Below are positions 24,735 through 32,795 of a stretch of 44,741 bases of DNA, in pieces. Both the position numbers and the translations under genes were made by a program. The DNA is from Lachnospiraceae bacterium (GTDB lineage: Bacteria; Bacillota; Clostridia; Lachnospirales; Lachnospiraceae), in assembly GCA_017440045.1 (NCBI GenBank), contig JAFSIA010000056.1:1-44741 (forward strand). Reading direction: 5' to 3'. The first letter of the stretch is position 1. Every line of letters begins with the position of its first letter. The notes beneath the pieces were generated by a model. It worked only from the letters and a program-made list of their open reading frames with translations. It made no database searches and was not told the origin of the DNA.

Positions 24735-27371
24735 CTATTTTCCCAGATAGTTTTCTTCCATATCCTTAGATATATTTAAAATTTCCATTTCAAGCTCCCT
24801 AGCCGACATTCTCCTAGCTCCTTCACCCCAGATTATCATCTGTTCAAGGGCATCTGACGTAGCTACTGTTACATCATTTTTCTTCCCAAGCTTATGAACT
24901 GCCTTTTCAATATACTGGTCTGCGGTTTCAGCCTCCTTGGTATATATAACGTGTATATTGTTATATTTTTGTACAGAACCTCTTCCACCCTGAACCTTGT
25001 ATGCGTCAAAAACTAATATAAGAGTCATTCCCTTATACCCTTGATAATTACACATAATATCCATAAGCTTCATTCTAGCCGAATCCAGATTAAGCTTAGC
25101 CAACTCCTTAAGCTCATTCCATGCAAAAATAATATTATAGCCGTCTACCAACAGATATTTGTCTTTAGATGGCAAAGTTTTTTTATTTTTTTCTATATAT
25201 CTTTGTCTAATCTTTTCATCTAATTTTGCGTTCTCCTCTCTTAGACGTTCTCTTTCCCTCTCTAACCTGTCATATTCCTGCAGATTATTGAAATCCTTGT
25301 TTCTGTCTATAGGACCGTAGGTTCTTTCAAATATTGCCTCTAACTCCTTGTCATTGTAGGTTATCTCCGGCACCTTCTTATTTGACTTTTCTTCTATAGA
25401 ATATTCTTCTTCGCCACTCTGTCTAACAATATGTCCTTCCACATTATCCAGTTGTATATGCTTATAATTGTCAACCTCATTCCAATCCACTACAAAGCCT
25501 GCTCCATGAGCACAAAAAACCGACCCCGTTGGATTGTTAATATCTGCCTCCGGATTATATCCCTTTTCCTCTATGATTTCATCAGCATTGTGGCATGGCT
25601 CATAACCTTTAAAATTAAGAAATAGCTTCCCTCTTCCACCTGTGTATGCATTAACCTCTGACTGATATTCTCGCATAGTAGCTACTGGCGCAACTCCTGT
25701 AATAATTGCCATATCGCCTTCCATATCCGGAAGATTATTTTTCCCACACATTCTTTGAATATCAGACAATGCTCTTCCCACAGCTGTAGACGGCAGCTCC
25801 AGTCTAAATTCATATACCGGCTCTAACAGAATGCTTTCCGCCTTCCTTAGTCCCTGTCGAACCGCCCTGTATGTAGCCTGCCTAAAGTCTCCACCTTCCG
25901 TATGCTTCAAGTGTGCCTTGCCTGCCACAAGAGTTATCTTCATGTCAGTTATAGCTGAGCCCGTAAGGACACCTCTATGCTCCTTTTCATATAAATGAGT
26001 CAGAATAAGTCTCTGCCAGTTTTTACTTAATTTATCTTCACTGCAATCAACATCAAACTTAAGTCCACTTCCCGCTTCTCCTGGTTCTAACAAAAGCTGA
26101 ACCTCCGCATAGTGTCTTAGCGGCTCATAATGGCCCACTCCTATAACTTTATCTTTTATACTCTCTTTATATACAATATTTCCAGAACCAAATTCCACCT
26201 GCAAACCGAATCTTTCTGATATAAGATTTTTAAGGATTTCTATCTCTATTTCTCCCATAACATTTGCATGTATCTCTGACAACTCCTCATCCCACCTTAT
26301 GTTAAGCTGTGGTTCCTCCTCCTGAAGCTGTCTAAGCTTTAACAGCATATTATGGACATCAATCCCTGCTGGTGGTATGATTCTATAATTTAGCACCGGC
26401 TCCAAATATGGCACTGACGCTTCCTTCTCTGCACCAAGTCCAGCACCAGCTGCTGTCATAGTAAGACCTGTGACAGCGCAGACTTCACCTGCTTCCACCC
26501 TATTCACACTGGTGAATTTGTCTCCTGAATACACTCTTATCTGGTCTACTTTTTCCTTATTATTCTGGTTTTCATCTGCGGTCTCATAGGTAATGTAATC
26601 CTTTACCTTTAAACTTCCACCAGTTATTTTCATATGAGTAAGTCTATTTCCTTGGTTATCTCTTGTTATTTTAAATACTCTGGCAGCAAATTCATCGCCA
26701 TAATTTCCTGCAGCTGTATATTTTCTAAAATCTCCCAAAAATTCTTCAATACCTATCCCCTTTAATGCGGAACCAAAATAGCAGGGAAATAACTTTCTCT
26801 CTTTTATAATATGGGCTATATCTTTATCATCAATAGTACCGCTCTCAAGAAATCTTTCCATTAAATTTTCGTCAAGAACTGCTATATCCTCATAGTCTAC
26901 ATTGTCCATATCCAAGCAACCTGACGAAAGTCCCCCCTGAAGGTCCTCCATAATCTTTTCCTTACTAAGCCCCTGTTGGTCCATTTTGTTTACAAAAATA
27001 AATGTAGGAATGTTATACCTTAGAAGAAGCTTCCACAAGGTCAGTGTATGTCCTTGTATCCCATCTGCTCCGCTTACAATGAGAATTCCGTAATCTAATA
27101 CTTGAAGAGTCCTCTCCATTTCAGCAGAGAAATCCACATGTCCCGGCGTATCCAAGAGCGTATAGCTAACACCATCCATAACAAACTGGGCCTGTTTAGA
27201 AAAAATGGTTATACCTCTCTCCCTCTCTAAGCTATATGTATCCAAAAAAGTATTTTTATGGTCAACACGCCCTAAATTCCTAATACTTCCTGTCGTGTAC
27301 AAAATATTTTCCGATAATGTAGTTTTACCCGAATCAACGTGAGCAACAATGCCCACACAAATGTTTTTCAT
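24735..27371 (-). CDS. EF-G/TetM-like GTPase fused to a YacP/Rae1-type NYN nuclease
   Basis: An 878-residue fusion. Residues 1-~640 form a translational GTPase: AHVDSGKTT (10-18), DTPGH (74-78), NKMD (128-131), then EF-G-like domains II-V. The tip region of domain IV (about 484-494, GKAHLKHTEGG) lacks the TetM-type tyrosine-serine-proline loop, so tetracycline protection is unlikely. A highly charged coiled coil (about 692-730) leads to an NYN domain (738-870) with acidic residues at D743 (VDGYN), D789 (VFDAY), D818 (ETADQY) and D840 (TSD). YacP/Rae1 of Bacillus cleaves mRNA in the ribosomal A site. ATG 27371 follows GGGAG; a longer reading is unsupported. It is monocistronic. Confidence 0.88.
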   Translation of the reverse strand: MKNICVGIVAHVDSGKTTLSENILYTTGSIRNLGRVDHKNTFLDTYSLERERGITIFSKQAQFVMDGVSYTLLDTPGHVDFSAEMERTLQVLDYGILIVSGADGIQGHTLTLWKLLLRYNIPTFIFVNKMDQQGLSKEKIMEDLQGGLSSGCLDMDNVDYEDIAVLDENLMERFLESGTIDDKDIAHIIKERKLFPCYFGSALKGIGIEEFLGDFRKYTAAGNYGDEFAARVFKITRDNQGNRLTHMKITGGSLKVKDYITYETADENQNNKEKVDQIRVYSGDKFTSVNRVEAGEVCAVTGLTMTAAGAGLGAEKEASVPYLEPVLNYRIIPPAGIDVHNMLLKLRQLQEEEPQLNIRWDEELSEIHANVMGEIEIEILKNLISERFGLQVEFGSGNIVYKESIKDKVIGVGHYEPLRHYAEVQLLLEPGEAGSGLKFDVDCSEDKLSKNWQRLILTHLYEKEHRGVLTGSAITDMKITLVAGKAHLKHTEGGDFRQATYRAVRQGLRKAESILLEPVYEFRLELPSTAVGRALSDIQRMCGKNNLPDMEGDMAIITGVAPVATMREYQSEVNAYTGGRGKLFLNFKGYEPCHNADEIIEEKGYNPEADINNPTGSVFCAHGAGFVVDWNEVDNYKHIQLDNVEGHIVRQSGEEEYSIEEKSNKKVPEITYNDKELEAIFERTYGPIDRNKDFNNLQEYDRLERERERLREENAKLDEKIRQRYIEKNKKTLPSKDKYLLVDGYNIIFAWNELKELAKLNLDSARMKLMDIMCNYQGYKGMTLILVFDAYKVQGGRGSVQKYNNIHVIYTKEAETADQYIEKAVHKLGKKNDVTVATSDALEQMIIWGEGARRMSARELEMEILNISKDMEENYLGK

Positions 27372-27402
27372 ACCATTCTCCCTCACACATAAAACTAAAA
27401 CC

Positions 27403-27432
27403 ATTATACACTAAGACGAAGTTGCAACGCAA
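27403..27432 (-). promoter_or_regulatory. Promoter of the GTPase-NYN gene
   Basis: The minus strand has TTGCGT (27427-27432), an 18-base spacer and TATAAT (27403-27408). The -35 lies inside a 10-bp perfect dyad, ACGAAGTTGC/GCAACTTCGT (27416-27425 with 27429-27438). Confidence 0.55.
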
Positions 27433-27443
27433 CTTCGTTTAAA

Positions 27444-27473
27444 CAAAAGAGGAAGTCCTGATGGGCTTCCTCT
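27444..27473 (-). terminator. Terminator of carB
   Basis: Stem GAGGAAG/CTTCCTC extended by GCCC/GGAC pairs (27449-27472), then TTTTG on the minus strand. Confidence 0.85.
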
Positions 27474-27495
27474 ATCTATAATATTTTATTTCATT

Positions 27496-30400
27496 TTACT
27501 GAATGTCTGCATGGAACTCCTGAAGTGACTTAACAGGAAGTATCTCTCCATTCTTTACTGCCTTAATTCCCTCTACAGTTGCCTTAGCAGCTGCCATAGT
27601 TGTCATATATGAAACCTTATTCTTGATAGCTGCCTTTCTGATGTAACTATCATCTGTAGCACCCTTCTTACCAACAGGTGTGTTGATAATCAAATCAAGC
27701 TTACCGTTGCTGATTACATCAAGTACATTTGGTCTACCCTCATCAATCTTAGCAACCTTCTCAGCTTCAATTCCTGCTTCACGAATCATATCACAAGTTC
27801 TACCTGTAGCGATAATCTTAAATCCGCACTCATGCAATCCCTGTGCTACCTCTAAAAGCTCTGGTTTATCCCTATCACCAATACTCATAAGAACTGTTCC
27901 TGACAATGGAAGCTTGCTTTGTGTAGCTTCCTGCGCCTTAAAGAACGCCTCTCCAAAGTTAGATGACATACCAAGAACCTCACCTGTTGAACGCATTTCT
28001 GGTCCAAGTACAGGGTCTACTTCCTGGAACATATTGAATGGGAATACAGCTTCCTTAACACCATAGTGTGTAAACTTCTTCTCCTTCAAACCAACAACTG
28101 GTGATGGTCTACCTGTAATATGTGATGTCATGATATCTGTAGCTAACTTAACCATGTTGATACCACATACCTTTGATACAAGTGGTACTGTTCTTGAAGC
28201 TCTTGGGTTTGCCTCAAGTACGTATACCTTATCACCCTCTATAGCATACTGCATATTCATAAGACCAACTACGTTCATCTCCTTAGCAATACGCATTGTA
28301 TAATCCTTGATTGTAGCAATCTGCTCATCTGTAAGGCTCTTTGGTGGAATAACACAAGCTGAATCTCCTGAGTGAACACCTGCAAGCTCAATATGCTCCA
28401 TAACAGATGGCACAAATACATTCTCGCCATCACTGATAGCATCCGCCTCACACTCTGTAGCGTGATTAAGGAATCTATCAATAAGAATTGGTCTGTCAGG
28501 TGTAACACCTACAGCTGCATTCATATAGAACTCAAGCGCTTCACTATCGTACACAACTTCCATTCCACGTCCACCAAGAACATATGAAGGACGAACCATT
28601 ACCGGATATCCAATCTTCTCTGCGATAGCAATAGCTTCCTTGGCATTAACAGCCATTCCTGCCTCTGGCATTGGAATCTCAAGCTTATCCATCATATCAC
28701 GGAACAAGTCTCTATCCTCTGCAAGGTCAATTGTCTCAGGTGTTGTACCTAAGATATTAACACCAGCCTTCTTAAGGTCTGCAGCAAGGTTAAGTGGTGT
28801 CTGACCACCAAACTGTGCGATAACTCCAACTGGCTTCTCCTTGTCATGAATACTAAGTACATCCTCTAATGTAAGAGGCTCAAAATAAAGTCTGTCTGAT
28901 GTATCATAATCTGTAGATACAGTCTCTGGATTACAGTTTACAATAATTGTCTCAAATCCAAGTTCCTTCAATGCCTTTGATGCATGTACACAACAGTAAT
29001 CAAACTCGATACCCTGACCGATACGGTTTGGACCACCACCAAGAATCATTACCTTCTTCTTGCCTGTATCAGCATTCTGAACATCATCCTTAATATTGTA
29101 GCTTGAGTAATAGTAAGCTGAATCCTTTGTACTACTTACGTGTACACCTTCCCACTTCTCTACTATATTATTAGCAATTCTCATATCGCGTATTTCCTGC
29201 TCAGATACATCAAGAAGCTGGCTTAAATACTTGTCTGAGAATCCGTTCTTCTTTGCACTTAAAAGGGCATCCACTGTAGGTAGGCTTCCTGCATTCTTCT
29301 TTAATGCTTCCTCTTCCTCCACAAGCTCCTTCATCTGCTCAATAAAGTAATGCTTTACCTTTGTGCGTGAGAATATATCTTCAACTGTAGCACCTTTTCT
29401 AAGTGCCTCATACATAATGAAATGTCTTTCACTACTTGCTGTGTTAAGCATCTTAAGAAGCTCATCTACAGACTTCTTAGCAAAATCCTTTGCTCCACCG
29501 AGACCATAACGACCATTTTCAAGAGATCTTATTGCCTTCTGGAATGCTTCCTTATATGTCTTACCAATGCTCATTACTTCACCAACAGCACGCATCTGTG
29601 TGCCGAGCTTGTCCTGAGCACCCTTGAATTTTTCAAATGCCCATCTTGCAAACTTAATTACTACGTAATCTCCGTCTGGAACGTACTTATCAAGTGTACC
29701 ATACTTACCACAAGGAATCTCGTCAAGTGTAAGACCACTTGCAAGCATAGCGGATACAAGAGCGATAGGGAAACCTGTAGCTTTTGATGCAAGGGCTGAA
29801 GAACGTGATGTTCTTGGGTTAATTTCGATAACGATGATTCTATCTGAAACAGGATCGTGTGCAAACTGTACGTTTGTTCCACCGATAACCTGAACTGATT
29901 CTACAATCTTATACGCCTGCTCCTGAAGTCTCTTTTGAGTTTCTTCTGAAATAGTAAGCATAGGTGCTGCACAGAATGAATCTCCTGTGTGAACACCAAG
30001 TGGATCGATGTTTTCAATAAAGCATACTGTAATCATGTTGTTCTTTGCATCACGAACAACCTCAAGCTCAAGCTCTTCCCATCCAAGGATTGATTCCTCT
30101 ACAAGAACCTGACCTACTAAAGATGCCTGTAAACCTCTCTCACATACTGTCTTAAGTTCATCTATATTATATACAAGACCGCCGCCTGCGCCACCCATTG
30201 TGTATGCAGGACGAAGTACAACCGGATAACCAAGCTTGTCAGCAATAGCCAATGCCTCATCTACTGAATATGCAACCTCACTTCTTGCCATCTCGATTCC
30301 AAGACTATCCATAGTCTTCTTAAACTCGATACGGTCCTCACCACGCTCGATAGCATCTACCTGAACGCCGATAACCTTTACATTATACTTGTCAAGAACA

Positions 30401-30714
30401 CCTGCCTGATTTAATTCAGAACAAAGATTAAGTCCTGACTGTCCTCCAAGGTTTGGAAGTAAAGCATCTGGTCTTTCCTTAGCAATAATCTGCTCAAGAC
30501 GCTCAACATTAAGCGGCTCGATATAAGTTCTGTCCGCAGTCTCTGGATCTGTCATAATAGTTGCTGGATTTGAGTTAACAAGAACGATTTCATAGCCGAG
30601 AGCCTTTAATGCCTTACATGCCTGAGTTCCTGAGTAATCAAATTCACATGCCTGACCGATGATAATTGGGCCAGAACCGATAATTAATATTTTGTGTACA
30701 TCGTTTCTCTTCAT
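27496..30714 (-). CDS. carB: Carbamoyl-phosphate synthase large subunit
   Basis: CarB makes carbamoyl phosphate from bicarbonate, ammonia and two ATP, feeding arginine and pyrimidine synthesis. The 1072 residues show the duplicated ATP-grasp architecture: synthetase halves beginning KILIIGSGPIIIGQACEFDYSGTQ and VMILGGGPNRIGQGIEFDYC, a central oligomerisation domain, and a C-terminal MGS-like allosteric domain (about 935-1070). No carA adjoins, so the glutaminase subunit is encoded elsewhere. The promoter at 30758-30786 and its own terminator make it a single-gene unit. Confidence 0.98.
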   Translation of the reverse strand: MKRNDVHKILIIGSGPIIIGQACEFDYSGTQACKALKALGYEIVLVNSNPATIMTDPETADRTYIEPLNVERLEQIIAKERPDALLPNLGGQSGLNLCSELNQAGVLDKYNVKVIGVQVDAIERGEDRIEFKKTMDSLGIEMARSEVAYSVDEALAIADKLGYPVVLRPAYTMGGAGGGLVYNIDELKTVCERGLQASLVGQVLVEESILGWEELELEVVRDAKNNMITVCFIENIDPLGVHTGDSFCAAPMLTISEETQKRLQEQAYKIVESVQVIGGTNVQFAHDPVSDRIIVIEINPRTSRSSALASKATGFPIALVSAMLASGLTLDEIPCGKYGTLDKYVPDGDYVVIKFARWAFEKFKGAQDKLGTQMRAVGEVMSIGKTYKEAFQKAIRSLENGRYGLGGAKDFAKKSVDELLKMLNTASSERHFIMYEALRKGATVEDIFSRTKVKHYFIEQMKELVEEEEALKKNAGSLPTVDALLSAKKNGFSDKYLSQLLDVSEQEIRDMRIANNIVEKWEGVHVSSTKDSAYYYSSYNIKDDVQNADTGKKKVMILGGGPNRIGQGIEFDYCCVHASKALKELGFETIIVNCNPETVSTDYDTSDRLYFEPLTLEDVLSIHDKEKPVGVIAQFGGQTPLNLAADLKKAGVNILGTTPETIDLAEDRDLFRDMMDKLEIPMPEAGMAVNAKEAIAIAEKIGYPVMVRPSYVLGGRGMEVVYDSEALEFYMNAAVGVTPDRPILIDRFLNHATECEADAISDGENVFVPSVMEHIELAGVHSGDSACVIPPKSLTDEQIATIKDYTMRIAKEMNVVGLMNMQYAIEGDKVYVLEANPRASRTVPLVSKVCGINMVKLATDIMTSHITGRPSPVVGLKEKKFTHYGVKEAVFPFNMFQEVDPVLGPEMRSTGEVLGMSSNFGEAFFKAQEATQSKLPLSGTVLMSIGDRDKPELLEVAQGLHECGFKIIATGRTCDMIREAGIEAEKVAKIDEGRPNVLDVISNGKLDLIINTPVGKKGATDDSYIRKAAIKNKVSYMTTMAAAKATVEGIKAVKNGEILPVKSLQEFHADIQ

Positions 30715-30757
30715 CGCTAATCCTACTTTCCCTATATTTGCATTTCTGCCACATTGT

Positions 30758-30786
30758 AATATAACATAAAAATTTCTCCTTGTGAA
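30758..30786 (-). promoter_or_regulatory. Promoter of carB
   Basis: The minus strand has TTCACA (30781-30786), 17 bases, then TATATT (30758-30763) with a TG one base upstream. The leader is ~37 bases; no PyrR-type attenuator is visible. Confidence 0.6.
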
Positions 30787-30807
30787 GAGAAAGTATATAT
30801 TAAGATA

Positions 30808-30933
30808 TTAATTTTCTTTTAAACTTTTGTTCAATTCTCCAAGAATTGGCTCTAAAAAATAATCAAGAACGCGCCTTTGTCCGACATTAACCTCTACGGT
30901 ACCAGATAAGCCAGACATTAGTTTGATATCGAA
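30808..30933 (-). pseudogene. C-terminal remnant of an HlyD-family secretion adaptor
   Basis: Minus-strand codons read FDIKLMSGLSGTVEVNVGQ..., then RRVLDYFLEPILGELNKSL and a stop at 30808. This closely fits the last ~41 residues of HlyD-type ABC-exporter adaptors (beta hairpin, then an amphipathic tail after a YFLEP motif). The frame is closed by TGA just upstream, and the rest of the gene is absent. The fragment overlaps the last codons of the adjacent lipoprotein in another frame, marking a recombination junction near 30930. It has no start codon signals. Homology is by recognition of the motif, not by search. Confidence 0.7.
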
Positions 30934-31550
30934 TTTTCATCCATACTAATATGTGTTGTAACTAACTTGTCATCGTAAAAAGTGAATCGAATAATCATTT
31001 CATCACTTTGATATATATAACGGCAATCATATATTTGATCCTCCTTAATTTCAGTTGGATATCCTAGTACTTTTATAACATCTGTTGTAGATGTACCATT
31101 ATCCAAATTATATACCGATATATCATCCGTTGTTTTGAATGATATATCTACAATCATTGAATCTCTATTAACGCTTTCACTTGCAATTGCAACCATTATT
31201 TTGTTCTCGTCTCCATGATATAAATACGCTGCGCTTACTCCATCTTCTTTTACTTCGTTCGTAATATTTACGTATTTATATTCATCCCCAAGCTTATTAA
31301 GCGTCCACGGAAATTCTACAATCTTTCCGTTAATACTTATATTTTTACATACATCACTCGGATCAAAACTACCAACACTTATTGGCAATTCTGTTGTATG
31401 CTGCTCTTCTGTTCCCGATTCCCCTGCATAACTTTCTTGGTCAAATATACTCGTCTTAATATCTGCGCCTTCATCCCTGCTACAACCAAACAAACAGATT
31501 GTACTAATAGCCACAGTTAAACATCCTTTGGCAAACCCTTTCTTTCTCAT
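30918..31550 (-). CDS. Putative lipoprotein, tandem paralogue 1
   Basis: A 210-residue lipoprotein: basic start, hydrophobic stretch and lipobox LFGC with C23. Then comes a Ser/Thr/Glu-rich linker and a domain beginning VCKNISINGKIVEFPWTL shared with the gene upstream. ATG 31550 follows GGAGG; longer reading rejected. The end diverges from its paralogue and runs into the HlyD remnant, so the last few residues (after ISMDE) may be altered. It lies 10 bases after its paralogue. Function unknown; the repeated domain is common in Firmicutes lipoproteins. Confidence 0.8.
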   Translation of the reverse strand: MRKKGFAKGCLTVAISTICLFGCSRDEGADIKTSIFDQESYAGESGTEEQHTTELPISVGSFDPSDVCKNISINGKIVEFPWTLNKLGDEYKYVNITNEVKEDGVSAAYLYHGDENKIMVAIASESVNRDSMIVDISFKTTDDISVYNLDNGTSTTDVIKVLGYPTEIKEDQIYDCRYIYQSDEMIIRFTFYDDKLVTTHISMDENSISN

Positions 31551-31560
31551 TTTTATCCTC

Positions 31561-32184
31561 CTATTTCCAATCTCCAAATATGTTTATATGTGTCGCACTC
31601 AAACAATTCTCATAAAATTTAAAATCCAATTTCATTTCATCACATAAATATGTATAATGGAGAAACACTCCATCATTACTGATTTCATCAGGTTTCCCCA
31701 ATTTATTAGCAACATCATCTATAGATGCCCCTCTTCCCAAATCGTATAATGATATATCATCATCTATTGAAAATGTAACTACAACTATTGGTGAATCTCT
31801 ATTGATTTCTTCTTCTCCGATACCTACCAATATATAATTCGTTTCATTACGCTGAATGTAACCACCGCATATATTATCTCCCTCTTGTACGTTGCTAATT
31901 TTTCCATAGGTATATTCATCCCCAAGCTTATTAAGCGTCCACGGAAATTCTACAATCTTTCCGTTAATACTTATATTTTTACATACATCACTCGGATCAA
32001 AACTACCAACACTTGTTGGCAATTCTGTTGTACGCTCCTCTCCTGTTGCCGTTTCCCCAGCATAACTTTCTTGGTCAAATGTACTCGTCTCACTATCTGT
32101 ACTTTCATCCCTGCTACACCCAAACAAACAGATTGTACTAATAGCCACAGTTAAACCCACGTTGATAAACCATTTCTTTCTCAT
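31561..32184 (-). CDS. Putative lipoprotein, tandem paralogue 2
   Basis: A 207-residue lipoprotein with lipobox LFGC (C23) and an acidic Thr/Ser linker. It shares with the downstream copy an almost identical block from the signal peptide through NISINGKIVEFPWTLNKLGDE, after which the two diverge. ATG 32184 follows GGGAGG. It begins 20 bases after dtd, so it is probably transcribed from the dtd promoter. The sequence shared at DNA level (compare about 31905-32160 with 31279-31530) shows a recent duplication. Confidence 0.8.
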   Translation of the reverse strand: MRKKWFINVGLTVAISTICLFGCSRDESTDSETSTFDQESYAGETATGEERTTELPTSVGSFDPSDVCKNISINGKIVEFPWTLNKLGDEYTYGKISNVQEGDNICGGYIQRNETNYILVGIGEEEINRDSPIVVVTFSIDDDISLYDLGRGASIDDVANKLGKPDEISNDGVFLHYTYLCDEMKLDFKFYENCLSATHINIFGDWK

Positions 32185-32203
32185 TTTATCCTCCCTACAC
32201 TTT

Positions 32204-32653
32204 TTAACATATTTCCGCCGAATCAAGTATGATTGTAAATGGTCCATCATTTAGAAGCACTACCTTCATATCAGCTCCAAAAACTCCCACCTGCACATTT
32301 TCAACCTGCTTTTTACATTCTGCGATTATGTACTCATACATTTCCTCTGCCATATCCGGTTTTCCAGCTCTCACAAAGGATGGCCTGTTGCCCTTCTTAC
32401 AATCTGCATACAAGGTAAATTGTGATACCAAAAGAAGACCTCCCCCTACTGAAGCCAAATCAAGGTTTGTCTTTCCGTTCTCGTCCTCAAATATTCTCAT
32501 CCCTATAAGCTTCTTTATCATCTTATCTGCTATCTCTACAGTATCTGATTCCTCCACTCCTATTAACACCAGAAAACCTTTATCTATGGCACCTGTTGTG
32601 GTACCTTCAACTATTACACTAGCTCTGGCAACTCGCTGTATCACAAATCTCAT
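32204..32653 (-). CDS. dtd: D-aminoacyl-tRNA deacylase
   Basis: DTD hydrolyses D-amino acids and glycine wrongly attached to tRNA. The 149-residue single-domain protein carries [17 protein letters not shown] (about 78-94, with the catalytic-site Thr) and the cross-subunit NDGPFT motif (about 137-142, Gly-cisPro), as in DTD1. RBS GGAGG precedes the ATG. The two lipoprotein genes follow it closely. It is one of several tRNA quality-control genes in the window, with ybaK and the tsa set. Confidence 0.96.
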   Translation of the reverse strand: MRFVIQRVARASVIVEGTTTGAIDKGFLVLIGVEESDTVEIADKMIKKLIGMRIFEDENGKTNLDLASVGGGLLLVSQFTLYADCKKGNRPSFVRAGKPDMAEEMYEYIIAECKKQVENVQVGVFGADMKVVLLNDGPFTIILDSAEIC

Positions 32654-32795
32654 AGCTGTTCCTCCTGTGTTTTTTCGTGCCTGGCACTCTCATAATCTAT
32701 AATATAACACAAAATGTTCACAAATCTATGATAATTTGTTAAAGATATAATAATTGGTAATATTAGATAATATTGTCATATTGCGGGGTGAAATT

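Noticed and set aside
24735-27371. Tetracycline resistance protein (TetM type)
   Set aside because: Overall similarity to TetM is real, but the domain IV tip lacks the TetM-type tyrosine-serine-proline loop, and the NYN fusion and chromosomal setting do not fit a resistance gene.
32754-32795. Longer start for the CARF-like nuclease
   Set aside because: The upstream start lacks an RBS and overlaps the promoter-like TATAAT region; GGGGTG precedes ATG 32796.
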